23,773 bases of DNA from an uncultured Prevotellaceae bacterium (GTDB taxonomy: Bacteria > Bacteroidota > Bacteroidia > Bacteroidales > Bacteroidaceae): positions 1 through 23,773 of the forward strand of contig CALELI010000003.1 in the NCBI GenBank assembly GCA_937902455.1, given 5' to 3'. This document shows, one piece after another, positions 1 through 8,994 of this stretch. A model generated the notes under the pieces. It had not been told where the DNA came from. It saw only the letters and a list, made by a program, of their open reading frames with translations, and did not search any database. The position numbers were made by a program, and so were the translations under genes. Numbering within the stretch: the first letter of the stretch is position 1; each line of letters starts with the position of its first letter.

Positions 1-120
1 TCGGTTAAGCCTCTCCATCTTATGCTGAGAGAAAACTGGCAGGAAAAGGCAAATGGCTGCAATGAGAAATGCAGTCCGCAGTACTGGCTGTGCTTTGGAT
101 GGTACAAAAGACTGTGTCAT
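1..120 (-). CDS. N-terminal part of a membrane or exported protein, cut by the window edge
   Basis: An open frame on the minus strand starts with ATG at 120-118 and runs without a stop to base 1, giving 40 residues. It begins MTQSFVPSKAQPVL and then has a hydrophobic stretch (about residues 16-31, TAFLIAAICLFLPVFS) that would serve as a signal peptide or first membrane helix. The ATG lies two bases after the TAA stop (125-123) of the DUF362 gene, so the two were probably one operon. In Bacteroidales, DUF362 genes are often followed by an iron-sulfur or membrane protein gene. That would fit, but the visible part is too short to name the family. Confidence 0.6.
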   Translation of the reverse strand, partial: MTQSFVPSKAQPVLRTAFLIAAICLFLPVFSQHKMERLNR

Positions 121-122
121 GA

Positions 123-797
123 TTATTTCTTGTCGATGGAAATTAGTTTGTATTTTCTCGAGCCGAGACCAATGGCTTCAGCGTGTTCTATGGTGTGGGT
201 GCCATGCTTGCTGTTGATTCTCTCGACGAGGGGACGATTGTCGTTGCCCTCCGAAGGTGTCATACCGAAAATGATGTCTACACATGCCTGATCGAGTGCA
301 ACGGGGTCGAGTGATGCAAGAATGCCATAGTCCTTGAGCTTCACACTCTCAGGGTGGTCAACGCAGTCACAGTCCACCGACATGTTGTTCATCACGCTGA
401 TATAGATGATGTTCTTTCCGAACACGTCTGCCACTGCCTGGGCAGCTGCTGCCATTGACTCCAGGAATCCGTCCTGATTGCCTACGTGGTTCCACATGCC
501 TTCAACCGTCTGCTGATGACCGGCAGTGTGGATATTTGCCTTTCCGTTCTGAGATGCAACACCGATACTCTGGTTCTTGATTACGCCACCAAGTCCCCCC
601 ATCGGGTGACCCTTGAAGTGTGCGAGATTGATCATGAAGTCATAATTCTTGAGATGAGTGCCCACGATGTCGTACTTTATCCATTTGGTATCGCGTACCG
701 GAATCTGGTACTCCCCGTCTTCATCCATGAGGTCTACAGTTGCAATGGCATCATAGCCGTGCTTGTGGATGACCCTGCGGTGGTCGGCTATGTTTAT
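123..797 (-). pseudogene. DUF362 family protein, N-terminal part missing
   Basis: The C-terminal portion of a DUF362 protein is intact, with LAHFKGHPMGG, the NQSIG segment, the CDC motif in SVDCDCVDHPES and ASLDPVALDQACVD. DUF362 proteins are poorly characterised and sometimes fused to or paired with ferredoxin-like domains. The first ATG (728) gives only 201 residues. Recognisable family sequence continues upstream of it in the same frame (ADHRRVIHKHGYDAIATVDL) back to about 797, where a TAA stop (800-798) ends it. Only about 40 bases then separate it from the stop codon of the next gene upstream. The missing N-terminal portion, roughly 90-110 residues by recalled family length, therefore cannot be present in another frame. 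This is a deletion, not a frameshift. A short protein could still be made from 728. Confidence 0.7.
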
Positions 798-800
798 TTA

Positions 801-834
801 GTTTTCGTTCTGAGCTTGCCCTGAGCTTGTCGAT
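801..834. repeat. Short dispersed-repeat-like motif at the truncation point
   Basis: Read on the minus strand the segment contains TCGACAAGCTCAGGG followed directly by CAAGCTCAGAACG, so CAAGCTCAG occurs twice in tandem. The motif TTCGACAAGCTCAGG is one I recall as a common small interspersed repeat in bacterial genomes, but I cannot check copy number here. It sits exactly between the broken end of the DUF362 gene and the stop codon of the propeller gene. Confidence 0.4.
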
Positions 835-837
835 GGG

Positions 838-1779
838 TTACTTAATCTTTCCGAAGTGGCATTTCTTTCTGTTGACAATCTGGGTGAGGGGCTGGATGGT
901 CGTTGCCGGACCGAGATTAGGATTCACCCATGATGACAGGGTTCTTACAAGTTTCTTGTCCCGACTGATCTCTATTGCCTGGGCTGGTGGGTTGGAGAGG
1001 TCTACGGGCACCTTGTCCCATTCGTTGAACCAGTTGCTGATGACGGTGTTGCCGTTCTTTAGCCGGTATGCCTTCTGTGGCTGGGTCGCACCGTAGTCGG
1101 TGGTGCTGATTTCCCATACTGTCTCTCCCTTGGCGTTGATTTCCTTCACCGGCCCTTTCCTTCCTACCATGATGTAGTTGCCGTTGCTGAGTTCTGAGGC
1201 AGACCAGGGTCCGAACAGTTCCCAGCGATTAAGTTCCCTGCCTGTCTCATCGTATTCGGCGACGAAGTTCATTGCCATGTTGGCTACGAGCAGTGTGCCC
1301 TTGGATGTGAGATGTGCGTTGCGGAACTGACCATGTACGCTGCCTTTTTCTGAACATGGCAGGTCGAACTCTCTGATCGTGGTCATGTCGGGTATGTGGG
1401 CTATGATTGCCTTTGCGGGATGTCCGTTACGGACGTAGACGACGTGGTTCTTGCCTATGGGCTGGATGGTGTGAATCTCTGTTCCCTGCGGTGCTTCCAT
1501 TTCCCATACGATGTTCTTCTCCCTGTCAATCTCCCTAATGCTGTATTGCTGTGCCATAAGGATGTGGCCGTCGGTCATGAGGACGGCATCGCTGATTTCT
1601 CCCTTTCCTGACGGGTCGTCGTAGCTCCAGACAACTTTGCCGTCCTTTACGATGAACATGCGTCGGTTCTTGCTCTGACCGGCATAGAAGAAGTCAAGGG
1701 TGCTTAGCATTTCCTGTGCCTGGCTCATGAACGGCATTGCAGCGAGGCATAATAGAATAAATGTTCTTTTCATTTTCAT
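838..1779 (-). CDS. Secreted beta-propeller protein (PQQ/arylsulfotransferase-like repeats)
   Basis: The protein has a clear signal peptide (MKMKRTFILLCLAAMPFMSQAQ) when started at ATG 1779 (or 1773). An in-frame ATG at 1830 lies upstream of the likely promoter and is not used. The mature part is built of repeated short beta-strand units with the pattern 'visible value, then comparison word': KDGKVVWSYDD, REKNIVWEMEAP, AKGETVWEIST, SNGNYIMVGRKG, KNGNTVISNWFN. This is typical of six- to eight-bladed propellers of the PQQ or arylsulfotransferase type. No catalytic residues can be assigned, so binding or an unknown enzymatic role are both possible. It is expected to be periplasmic or surface-located. 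It is divergent from the sensor/AraC regulator, with both promoters in the gap of about 140 bases, so it is a plausible target of that regulator. The C-terminus (NRKKCHFGKIK) ends close to the repeat motif at 801-834. Confidence 0.75.
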   Translation of the reverse strand: MKMKRTFILLCLAAMPFMSQAQEMLSTLDFFYAGQSKNRRMFIVKDGKVVWSYDDPSGKGEISDAVLMTDGHILMAQQYSIREIDREKNIVWEMEAPQGTEIHTIQPIGKNHVVYVRNGHPAKAIIAHIPDMTTIREFDLPCSEKGSVHGQFRNAHLTSKGTLLVANMAMNFVAEYDETGRELNRWELFGPWSASELSNGNYIMVGRKGPVKEINAKGETVWEISTTDYGATQPQKAYRLKNGNTVISNWFNEWDKVPVDLSNPPAQAIEISRDKKLVRTLSSWVNPNLGPATTIQPLTQIVNRKKCHFGKIK

Positions 1780-1807
1780 TGGTGTTAATAAATTATTAAT
1801 TATGGTG

Positions 1808-1815
1808 CAAAGGTA
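1808..1815 (-). promoter_or_regulatory. Bacteroidetes -7 promoter box for the propeller gene
   Basis: On the minus strand the bases read TACCTTTG, a perfect match to the Bacteroidetes -7 consensus TAnnTTTG. It lies about 30 bases before ATG 1779. No convincing TTTG -33 box is seen at the usual distance. Confidence 0.6.
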
Positions 1816-1889
1816 CTCCTTTTTTTGCATAGATTATTGTATTTTTAAAAAATCAATAGGGATTTGTATGAAATTACAAGATTTTTTGA

Positions 1890-1897
1890 TATATTTG
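1890..1897 (+). promoter_or_regulatory. Bacteroidetes -7 promoter box for the AraC-type regulator
   Basis: TATATTTG matches TAnnTTTG, and a TTTG lies at 1863-1866, slightly further away than the usual 19-21 bases. Transcription would begin near 1903, which favours ATG 1913 or 1919 over the earlier in-frame ATGs at 1700-1901. Confidence 0.55.
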
Positions 1898-1918
1898 CAA
1901 ATGAAAACCCCAATGATT

Positions 1919-4900
1919 ATGAAAAGGATTTTTTTGTTTTATCTATTTGCTATCTGGACTGCAGGTTCATTTCCGTCACCATCGTGCAGGGTGACACAGA
2001 TTACTACGAACGACGGACTCTCAAACAATACTGTCAGGGCCGTCTTTCAGGACTCCCAGGGATATATGTGGTTCTGTACTCCGGATGGACTTAACCGGTA
2101 CGACGGTGCGAACATAGTAGTCTACCGTCCGTCGCCGGGAGCGGGAGAGTATATGACTGACAATAAGATTCGTAACATCCAGGAGGACAACACTGGACAT
2201 ATATGGGTGGGACTCATGTCGGAGCATTTTGACTGTTACGACATGGCTCGGCACAGGTTCATTCCCATGGCGGATGATGACGGAAAGGTGATCCGGCACA
2301 ATCAGATTATATTTGTCAACGACACTACATGGCTTTGGGGCAACACTACGGGGTGTGTGTGCGTCACGTTCGACAATGACAGGGCTGAGACCGTAGAAAT
2401 TACCAAGAACTTTCCTTCGCTTGCGTCGGTATATGTGAATTTCATAGAGAAAGGCAACGATGCCTTATGGATAGGTACTGAAAAGGGTCTTTTCAGATGG
2501 GACGGCCGTGAGGTCAGCTGTGTGCAGGAGCATGGCAATTTCGTGGCGCACTGTGCTGCCAGGCGCAGTGACATGTTTCTTTCCAGGGAGGGTGATGTCT
2601 ACATGGTGAACAAGGGTGGGGACTCCGTCAAGAGGGTGAAGGGCACGAATCATGGACATATCTACGGAACGGTATCCTTCGGCAGTCTCTGGCTGATATA
2701 CTCTGCAAACGGATGTGCGGCATTCAATCTTACTGAGGGTGCCTTCGTGACGGTCCCTGACGAACTGAATGTGGGGGAGACGCGCAGGCTTATCTACGAC
2801 AACAAGGGCAATTGCTGGCTGAGCGACAGGCAGTGCCGGCTCATCTATGTCAATAACCAGAGAAGTATGGTGAAGAGGTTCAGCCTGATGCCGGAGGACA
2901 TGCTGATGCAGAATTATGAATTCTATTCCGCCTACCAGGGACGGAACGACAGGATATGGATTTCGACCAACGGCAACGGACTGTTCTGCTACGACATGCG
3001 CAATGATGAGCTGCGGCATTATTCCTCGTCGGGGAACAGTGCGCCGGAACTGCCGTCAGCTATCCTCAAGTCAGTCTTCGAGGACCGGTCGGGGAGTGTG
3101 TGGCTCGGGACGGCTCTGGTGGGAGTGACACACTTGCAGTTCGTCAACAGCACGGGGGTGCAGATTGTAGACTTGTCGACAGTCAATGACGGACAGAGCA
3201 ACCAGGCACGCCTGCTGAAGACTGTCAACGGCGGACGGCTGATTGCGGGCAACAGGAACGGAGACCTGTTCTGGTCGGACTATAGGGCAGGGGAGATTGT
3301 CCCGAAGCCTTTCGCTGCATTGCCCGGAGTGGCTTACTGCGCGTACGAGGACGAGAACCGCCAGATGTGGATCGGTACGAAGGGCAGGGGCATATTCGTG
3401 GGCGACAGGAACTATGTGCATGTTCAGGATGACGAGACTTCCCTGTCGGACGACAATGTGTACGACATACAGTCGGATGCCCAGAAGAGGCTGTGGATAG
3501 CGACGCTGGGCGGAGGACTGAACCTTGCCGTCAGGGGAAGTGGCGGGACAGTGAGGTTCAGGCATTTCTTCAACAGTTCGAGCGACAAGTATATACGAAA
3601 ACTCTCCTTTGACGTAAACGGATGGATATGGATGGCCACGAGCAATGGTGTGATAGCATTCAATCCGGAACATCTTATCACTGACAATTCCAGCTACATC
3701 CGTCTGTCGGAAGAGAACGGCAAGTTGACTACCAATGAGATAAGGACGATATTCTGTGATGCCAACGGCAGGATATGGATTGCAGAAGCCGGCTACGGAA
3801 TATCTGTGTGCCAGCCTAACGGGAATTATGAGAATATCGAAGTCCACCACTATTCGGCTGCGGATGGAATAATCAATCCGATGGTTCAGGCGTTCGAGGA
3901 GGACAACATGGGGATGATGTGGATGTCGACGGAATATGGCATTACTCGTTTCAATATAGAGAACGGGCATACGAACACGTATTTCTTCTCTCCGGATATC
4001 ATGACCAACAACTTCTGCGAGAACAGTTCGTGCAGACTGGACGACGGCAGGCTCGTGTTCGGAACGAACAGCGGTGTAATCGTCATCTCACCCGATATGG
4101 TGAAGCCGGTCGAAACGGGTTCGGAGGTGTATCTCACAGAAACCAGGGTGAACGGAACGGAAATCGAGGGGGAAGAGGTAGTAGCCGACTATGACTTCAA
4201 TGTCCTGGACATGTATTTCTCCACGTTCAACTATTCGTCTATCGTACCGATACTGTATATGTACAGGCTGGACGGACGCGATGATGACTGGAGGGATCCG
4301 ACCAAGTCGAATTGCTTTTCTATCAGGGAACTCCCTCCGGGGGAATATACCCTTCACGTAAGGGCGATTACGTCGCAGGGCAACTGGAGCAGGGAACTGG
4401 CTGTGCCAGTCATTATCCGCAGGTCATTATGGCTGAGCTGGTGGGCGATAGTCATCTATGTGCTGGTGATAGGTGCGGTGGGATACAATGTCATCATCCG
4501 CAACAGGCATGTCACTTCCCTGCGTGAACAGATAAGTGAGCAGGGCAAGAAGATGACTCTCATGCAGAATATGTTTGCCGAAGGCGTGAAGAAGGATGCC
4601 AATATCGATGAATCGGAAAAGAAATTCCTCGAGGACATAGAAAGGGTGGCAATGGCGTCGATAGGCAATGCCGAATTCACCTCTGAGGACTTTGCCGAGC
4701 GGCTCAACATGGGACACACCACATTCTATAGCACCATGAGCCGTCTGACAGGGAAGAGCCCGAAGGAGTATCTGCGTCATATCAGGATGAAGGAGGCTGC
4801 AAGGCTGCTGCTGACAAGCAACAAGAACGTATCGGAAGTGGCCTACCAGGTGGGATTCAACGAGATTTCCTATTTCAGCAAGTGTTTCAAGCGGCATTTC

Positions 4901-4939
4901 GGTGTGTCGCCGCAGAACTACAAGCGGGTTAATGGGTAA
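1919..4939 (+). CDS. Membrane sensor propeller/Y_Y_Y protein fused directly to an AraC DNA-binding domain (kinase-less HTCS-like regulator)
   Basis: With ATG 1919 the protein has 1006 residues and starts with a signal peptide (MKRIFLFYLFAIWTAG). Residues about 25-750 are two-component-regulator propeller repeats (NDGLSNNTVRAVFQDSQGYM, GYMWFCTPDGLNRYD, RIWISTNGNGLFCYD, RQMWIGTKGRGIF, RLWIATLGGG, MMWMSTEYGITRF). About 761-828 is a Y_Y_Y domain (LPPGEYTLHVRA). About 838-862 is a membrane helix. About 915-1003 is an AraC/XylS helix-turn-helix domain (VAYQVGFNEISYFSKCFKRHFG). A classical hybrid two-component system of this family has HisKA, HATPase and receiver domains between helix and AraC domain; here only about 50 polar residues lie there. 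It should sense a ligand, often a glycan breakdown product, in the periplasm and bind DNA while still tethered to the inner membrane. ATG 1913 is an alternative start. Confidence 0.85.
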   Translation: MKRIFLFYLFAIWTAGSFPSPSCRVTQITTNDGLSNNTVRAVFQDSQGYMWFCTPDGLNRYDGANIVVYRPSPGAGEYMTDNKIRNIQEDNTGHIWVGLMSEHFDCYDMARHRFIPMADDDGKVIRHNQIIFVNDTTWLWGNTTGCVCVTFDNDRAETVEITKNFPSLASVYVNFIEKGNDALWIGTEKGLFRWDGREVSCVQEHGNFVAHCAARRSDMFLSREGDVYMVNKGGDSVKRVKGTNHGHIYGTVSFGSLWLIYSANGCAAFNLTEGAFVTVPDELNVGETRRLIYDNKGNCWLSDRQCRLIYVNNQRSMVKRFSLMPEDMLMQNYEFYSAYQGRNDRIWISTNGNGLFCYDMRNDELRHYSSSGNSAPELPSAILKSVFEDRSGSVWLGTALVGVTHLQFVNSTGVQIVDLSTVNDGQSNQARLLKTVNGGRLIAGNRNGDLFWSDYRAGEIVPKPFAALPGVAYCAYEDENRQMWIGTKGRGIFVGDRNYVHVQDDETSLSDDNVYDIQSDAQKRLWIATLGGGLNLAVRGSGGTVRFRHFFNSSSDKYIRKLSFDVNGWIWMATSNGVIAFNPEHLITDNSSYIRLSEENGKLTTNEIRTIFCDANGRIWIAEAGYGISVCQPNGNYENIEVHHYSAADGIINPMVQAFEEDNMGMMWMSTEYGITRFNIENGHTNTYFFSPDIMTNNFCENSSCRLDDGRLVFGTNSGVIVISPDMVKPVETGSEVYLTETRVNGTEIEGEEVVADYDFNVLDMYFSTFNYSSIVPILYMYRLDGRDDDWRDPTKSNCFSIRELPPGEYTLHVRAITSQGNWSRELAVPVIIRRSLWLSWWAIVIYVLVIGAVGYNVIIRNRHVTSLREQISEQGKKMTLMQNMFAEGVKKDANIDESEKKFLEDIERVAMASIGNAEFTSEDFAERLNMGHTTFYSTMSRLTGKSPKEYLRHIRMKEAARLLLTSNKNVSEVAYQVGFNEISYFSKCFKRHFGVSPQNYKRVNG

Positions 4940-4940
4940 G

Positions 4941-4965
4941 GCACGCTTCGCTGTAGGTTACAGGT
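4941..4965 (-). repeat. Dispersed intergenic element, copy 1 of 3
   Basis: Read on the minus strand it gives GACCTGTAACCTACAGCG followed by AAGCGTGC. The core CCTACAGCG...AGCGTGC is shared with copies at 20984-21010 and 23548-23577. This copy starts one base after the stop codon of the AraC-type regulator. Confidence 0.6.
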
Positions 4966-4986
4966 CAGAAGTCTGCAATGAAAAAA

Positions 4987-5018
4987 GAGCCTCTCCTGAA
5001 TCGCTCAGGACGAGGCTC
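4987..5018 (-). terminator. Strong hairpin terminator of the large secreted protein gene
   Basis: The arms GAGCCTC-TCCTGA (4987-4999) and TCAGGA-C-GAGGCTC (5005-5018) pair over 13 bases with one bulge and a five-base loop. On the minus strand the hairpin is followed by a run of six T (complement of 4981-4986), as expected for intrinsic termination of the gene that ends at 5047. It also blocks read-through from the convergent regulator gene. Confidence 0.85.
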
Positions 5019-5046
5019 TCAAAAAATTACTTATTAACCTATCAAC

Positions 5047-8000
5047 TTACCTTATGATCAACTTTTTCTTTCCACCGGAGATGACTATGCCCTTATAGTT
5101 GTCAAGACTGTCAAGGCTGTCGGCTATCATGCGTCCCGTGAGGTCGTAGACTCCGGTTCCGGCGAGCTTGTCGGATGTGACGATTTCCTCTATGCCTACT
5201 ACCGGTTTGTCGGTACCTGTGTAGATGAGCTGGAAGTTGTCGAAGATTGACCAGTCGTTTGTGATTGCAACTGTCTTCTTCACACCGATACGGAGTGCAT
5301 CGCCTTCCTTGAGCTCGATTGCTACCTCGTTGCCTGTATAGTATCCTGCGTCCATCCAGTCGACGGCTGAAACCATTGAGTTCGGAACAAGTCCTGCATT
5401 TGCCTGTACGGTTGTACCTCCGCCGATTGCCTGTGCCACGGCACCGGTGCTGATGCTCTGCATGTTTGTCTGAACGGTGTCGTTAGGGGTATAGGCGTAG
5501 AGTATTGCATTGAGGGCTGAATCCGGATTGACTGCCTCGATCTCGTTCTCAATATTGATTTCTCCTCTGCGGTAGAATCCCTGTACCTTGAGTGTGTAGA
5601 ATCCTGCCGGCAGACCGAGGATGTCCTGATAGGTGTCGTAGGTCTTGTTGTACATTTCAGCACATGTGGATGTGTCGCCACCTGCACCGAATGCCGTACC
5701 CTGCCAGCCTGTGAAGTCGCCGACTGTGTCGAATGTAGCGTTCACGATCATTGCGCTCATGTCGGCTGGTGTCTCTGAAGATGCGCCGTCGAAGTTCTCG
5801 ACCTTGAGGAGTGCTGCAACACCTGCAATCTTAGCTGCGAGTACCTCTGCTTCTTCGTTGTTGAGATTCTTTGATGACAATGCATCCAATGCTATGTCAA
5901 CAAGGGCTGTGGCCTGCTCGTAGACTGACGGAGTTGCTGTCTCTACGTACTGTTCCATGTTGTCGTAGAGGACCTGGCTGTTGTCCTGAATTGCCTTGTA
6001 GGCCTTCACTGAACCTTGTGCGTAAGCGAGGACTTCCTTTGCATTGGCAAGTGCCGTGGCGCAAGCCGTTACCTCGTCGCCGCCCTTTGCAGCCTGGAGT
6101 TCTGCGATGGATGCGGCAACCTTTTCGGATGCGTCGTTTCCGAATGCTGTTCCGTCTGTAGGGAGAACGTTGCTGAGACGGGCAATCATGTCGTTGATGG
6201 CTCCTTCAAATGAACTTACTTCGTTGCCGTTGTAGTAGAGGCGCATGTTGTCCATTACCATGAAGCTGTCGCCGGCCTTGTCCTTCTTGATGCCGAACTT
6301 GAGTGTTCCCTGTTCTGGGAGATATACACTCACGGATGTGAAGTATGCGTTCCAGAGGTTGAAGAAGAAATTGGCAGATGTGGTCGTGTCAGGAATATAC
6401 TTGCCTGGATATGCATCTCTTGTGACATCTTGTGTAGTGATGGTCACTCCGTCGTCGGTCCCCTTGTCGGTAGCCCAGACTACTTCGTCCTGGGCACCTG
6501 CCCAGAGGTTGTTGAAGAGCGTCTGCTCGTCGTTTGCAAATATGTATGCCAGTGAACCGGCCGTGTCGCCTGCTCCCTTTCCTCCAGCCTCGAGGAAGAG
6601 GTTGAGGGCGTTGTCGATGTCGCCATTGCGCTCAAACGCGTTGAGGGTGAATGTGTAGCATCCTGCAGGCATGTTCTCGAGTGTCTGCGAGAGCTCGAAT
6701 GTCTTGTTCATTTCCTTGAGTACATTGCTGTAGAGTGTGCCGTTCTCGCCAAGTTCTCCAAGGTCGTCGAGATGGAGAAGGTTACGTCCCTGACCAGTTC
6801 CGTTATTGAGGTCACCGTCAACCACATTGTTGACTGTCCATCCTGAAATGCCTTTGCTGTAGTCGAAGTTAGGGTTGAAGACGAGGAGGTCTGTGATGTC
6901 GCCAACCTTTACGAGGGTAATCTTGAAGTCGAGTAGCTTCTTTTGTACGACTCCCTTGTATCCTGCGATTTCCTCTGACGTGGCAGTTCCGTCATTGTAT
7001 GCTTCTTCCCATTCCATGAGCATGTCGCCCAGTTCGCCGGTAAGAGGCTCGTATTCCGGGTTGTCACCGTATTCGTTCATTACTTTTTCACATTCTTGGA
7101 TGTACGACTTGAATGCCTTGTAGTCGTTGACGGACTTCTGGAGGGCTGTACGGGCAGTGGCGAGTGCCTCGCGATACTGCTGGAAGTTGTCGCTTGCCTC
7201 TTTAGCCTCATCGAGTGCTGTCTGGAACTGTTCCTTGACCTCTGTATTTGCATACACTTCTTCCATGTCAGGATATGTGCTCTCGGCATCGTTGATGGCG
7301 GCCCAGAGAGCAATCTTCTCAGGGTCTCCTGTTATCTCACCGTAATATGTGAGTGTGAATTCATCGAGACATACCCATGTTGCACATGTGTGGTCGAAAC
7401 GCACACCGAGCTCGATGTCACCGCCTGAGTGAACGAATGTGATGTTGAAGTGCTCTGGGAAGTTCTCTTCAGTGGCGATCTTCTGCTTTGTCTCGACAGT
7501 TCCGCCCTTGGCATAGAGGAAGACATTGTCGACAGGGTTCTTGTAGAATCCACCGTCTTCCAGACCGTAGATCTGGCAGCAAGCCATGGCGTTGCAGGTG
7601 AATGAGTATTTGCCGGCAGGGAGATCCTTGATGACCTGGTGGATTGTGCCGCCGCTTTCTCCCAGTGGATATTCGTTTGCATCCTTGTTCACATCGGCTG
7701 CCTTTCTCCAGATTTCAAGGAAGTGCGACATGATCGGGCCGTCGTAGTCGGCAGGAAGATCCTGACCTCTGTATGGATAACGGTGACCGGCTGTACTTGT
7801 ACGGTTGTTGGTGTATTTCTCAACCTCGTGTATCCATCCTGGCACGTTCGGCTCCTTCTCCTTGTAAGTGCCGTCGGCATTGATGTTCTCGAATGACGGA
7901 TTCACGAGAAGGATGGTCGCGTCTTTTGGATTGTCTTCAGATGCACCGTCGAGAGCGTGGTAGACTTCGCGTTCGCGACGCTCGACTTTGAGCTTGTCGA

Positions 8001-8826
8001 TTGCTGCCTGTAATTCCTCTGCAGAAGATGCTGTGTTGTTGTAGACTGCTAAATAAGGTGTTGTATCAATTTCGGGGTATTCTTCGATTGTCTGCGTGAT
8101 AAGGTCGCCAAGGGATTCTGCCAACTGGTAGAATTCAAGCTGAACCTTATAGTCCTGATATGTCTCTGCAGGGATGAACGCCCATTTTACGTGAGGGACA
8201 TGATAGGCGAGTGCTGCCTCGTCTACAGGAACTCCAGGAGACAGTGGCATGATGCCTGAATTGAGGTAGTCGTCATCGATTTCGTCAAAACCGAGATAGA
8301 GCTGAGTGTATTCTTCTCCAAGTTCTACGGACAGCTTGGCTACATTGTAGTCAGGGTTGACATCTGCACTCTTGATGTAGTAGACTCCGTTGCCCTGTGG
8401 CTCAAACTCCCACATGTAGTTTGCCTGGGCGTTTCGGTCGATCATCACATTAAGGATGCCATCAATGAAGATGTCGAACCACTTTGTCTTGGTTGCATAG
8501 TAGTTCTTGATCACATAGGACTTGTTGTCCCACACCATGTTGCCTTCTTCATCTGCGGTAAGGTACTTGTAAACCATTACGGGGTTTCCTGCATCGCTGA
8601 GGACAGCATTGGTCGCCCATTTGCTGTGACCGGGAGCATTGCCCTGAGTGAAGAACGCTTTTGACTCCACATTATACAAATAATAGATGGTAGAGTCTCC
8701 GTCCTGTGACGGAATGAATTCTGAGGCAAACATTGATTCGTTGATTTCCGGTTTCGTCCAGCCCTGCGCAAAACTGGCAGTGGAAATCAATGATGCCATA
8801 AGCAAAAAGAGAAATCTTCTTTTCAT
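5047..8826 (-). CDS. Large secreted multidomain protein with three 'N-x-x-F-x-x-W' beta-sandwich-like modules and a sorting-like C-terminus
   Basis: ATG 8826 (MKRRFLFLLMASLISTASFAQ) gives a signal peptide and 1259 residues; ATG 8832 is also possible. After an N-terminal region with lectin-like repeats (YYLYNVESKAFFTQGN) come three modules opening with NPSFE (about 309), NPNFD (about 652) and NATFD (about 1029). Each is followed by a Trp in a GW or GWxxxxF context and by strand-rich sequence such as LPAGKYSFTCNAMA and LPAGFYTLKVQGFYRRG. They resemble galactose-binding-like or carbohydrate-binding modules. Helical spacers of the FIVAR kind (AAINDAEST..., LDEAKEASDNFQQYREALA) separate them. The last 35 or so residues (VYDLTGRM ... 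GIVISGGKKKLIIR) look like a short Prevotella-type type IX secretion sorting tail. No catalytic domain is recognised, so an adhesin or substrate-binding role at the cell surface is the best guess. Confidence 0.75.
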   Translation of the reverse strand: MKRRFLFLLMASLISTASFAQGWTKPEINESMFASEFIPSQDGDSTIYYLYNVESKAFFTQGNAPGHSKWATNAVLSDAGNPVMVYKYLTADEEGNMVWDNKSYVIKNYYATKTKWFDIFIDGILNVMIDRNAQANYMWEFEPQGNGVYYIKSADVNPDYNVAKLSVELGEEYTQLYLGFDEIDDDYLNSGIMPLSPGVPVDEAALAYHVPHVKWAFIPAETYQDYKVQLEFYQLAESLGDLITQTIEEYPEIDTTPYLAVYNNTASSAEELQAAIDKLKVERREREVYHALDGASEDNPKDATILLVNPSFENINADGTYKEKEPNVPGWIHEVEKYTNNRTSTAGHRYPYRGQDLPADYDGPIMSHFLEIWRKAADVNKDANEYPLGESGGTIHQVIKDLPAGKYSFTCNAMACCQIYGLEDGGFYKNPVDNVFLYAKGGTVETKQKIATEENFPEHFNITFVHSGGDIELGVRFDHTCATWVCLDEFTLTYYGEITGDPEKIALWAAINDAESTYPDMEEVYANTEVKEQFQTALDEAKEASDNFQQYREALATARTALQKSVNDYKAFKSYIQECEKVMNEYGDNPEYEPLTGELGDMLMEWEEAYNDGTATSEEIAGYKGVVQKKLLDFKITLVKVGDITDLLVFNPNFDYSKGISGWTVNNVVDGDLNNGTGQGRNLLHLDDLGELGENGTLYSNVLKEMNKTFELSQTLENMPAGCYTFTLNAFERNGDIDNALNLFLEAGGKGAGDTAGSLAYIFANDEQTLFNNLWAGAQDEVVWATDKGTDDGVTITTQDVTRDAYPGKYIPDTTTSANFFFNLWNAYFTSVSVYLPEQGTLKFGIKKDKAGDSFMVMDNMRLYYNGNEVSSFEGAINDMIARLSNVLPTDGTAFGNDASEKVAASIAELQAAKGGDEVTACATALANAKEVLAYAQGSVKAYKAIQDNSQVLYDNMEQYVETATPSVYEQATALVDIALDALSSKNLNNEEAEVLAAKIAGVAALLKVENFDGASSETPADMSAMIVNATFDTVGDFTGWQGTAFGAGGDTSTCAEMYNKTYDTYQDILGLPAGFYTLKVQGFYRRGEINIENEIEAVNPDSALNAILYAYTPNDTVQTNMQSISTGAVAQAIGGGTTVQANAGLVPNSMVSAVDWMDAGYYTGNEVAIELKEGDALRIGVKKTVAITNDWSIFDNFQLIYTGTDKPVVGIEEIVTSDKLAGTGVYDLTGRMIADSLDSLDNYKGIVISGGKKKLIIR

Positions 8827-8863
8827 AAGCATAGTTTTTTGGTTGTTAATAAAAATCAATGAG

Positions 8864-8871
8864 CAAATTTA
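8864..8871 (-). promoter_or_regulatory. Bacteroidetes -7 promoter box for the large secreted protein gene
   Basis: The minus strand reads TAAATTTG, matching TAnnTTTG, about 38 bases before ATG 8826. No good -33 TTTG is visible. Confidence 0.5.
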
Positions 8872-8978
8872 TATCAATTGATGTGTAACTTTGTTGACAT
8901 ATATACAAAATAGATGTGAAACGTAGGAAAATACCAACTTTTTTCTTGCATTGTACAAGATAAGACTGAAAAAAATAG

Positions 8979-8986
8979 TAAATTTG
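8979..8986 (+). promoter_or_regulatory. Bacteroidetes -7 promoter box for the PL22-like gene
   Basis: TAAATTTG matches TAnnTTTG. The predicted transcript would have a leader of about 85 bases, made almost entirely of the 7-base repeat array at 8995-9071. Confidence 0.55.
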
Positions 8987-8994
8987 CAATTGAA

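Noticed and set aside
1700..1918. N-terminal extension of the AraC-type regulator from ATG 1700
   Set aside because: It overlaps the divergent gene's coding start and both promoters, and the signal peptide begins at 1919.
3071..3970. 299-codon open frame on the minus strand
   Set aside because: It lies antisense to the propeller repeats of the sensor/AraC regulator, has no recognisable domain and no promoter, and is explained by codon bias of the sense gene.
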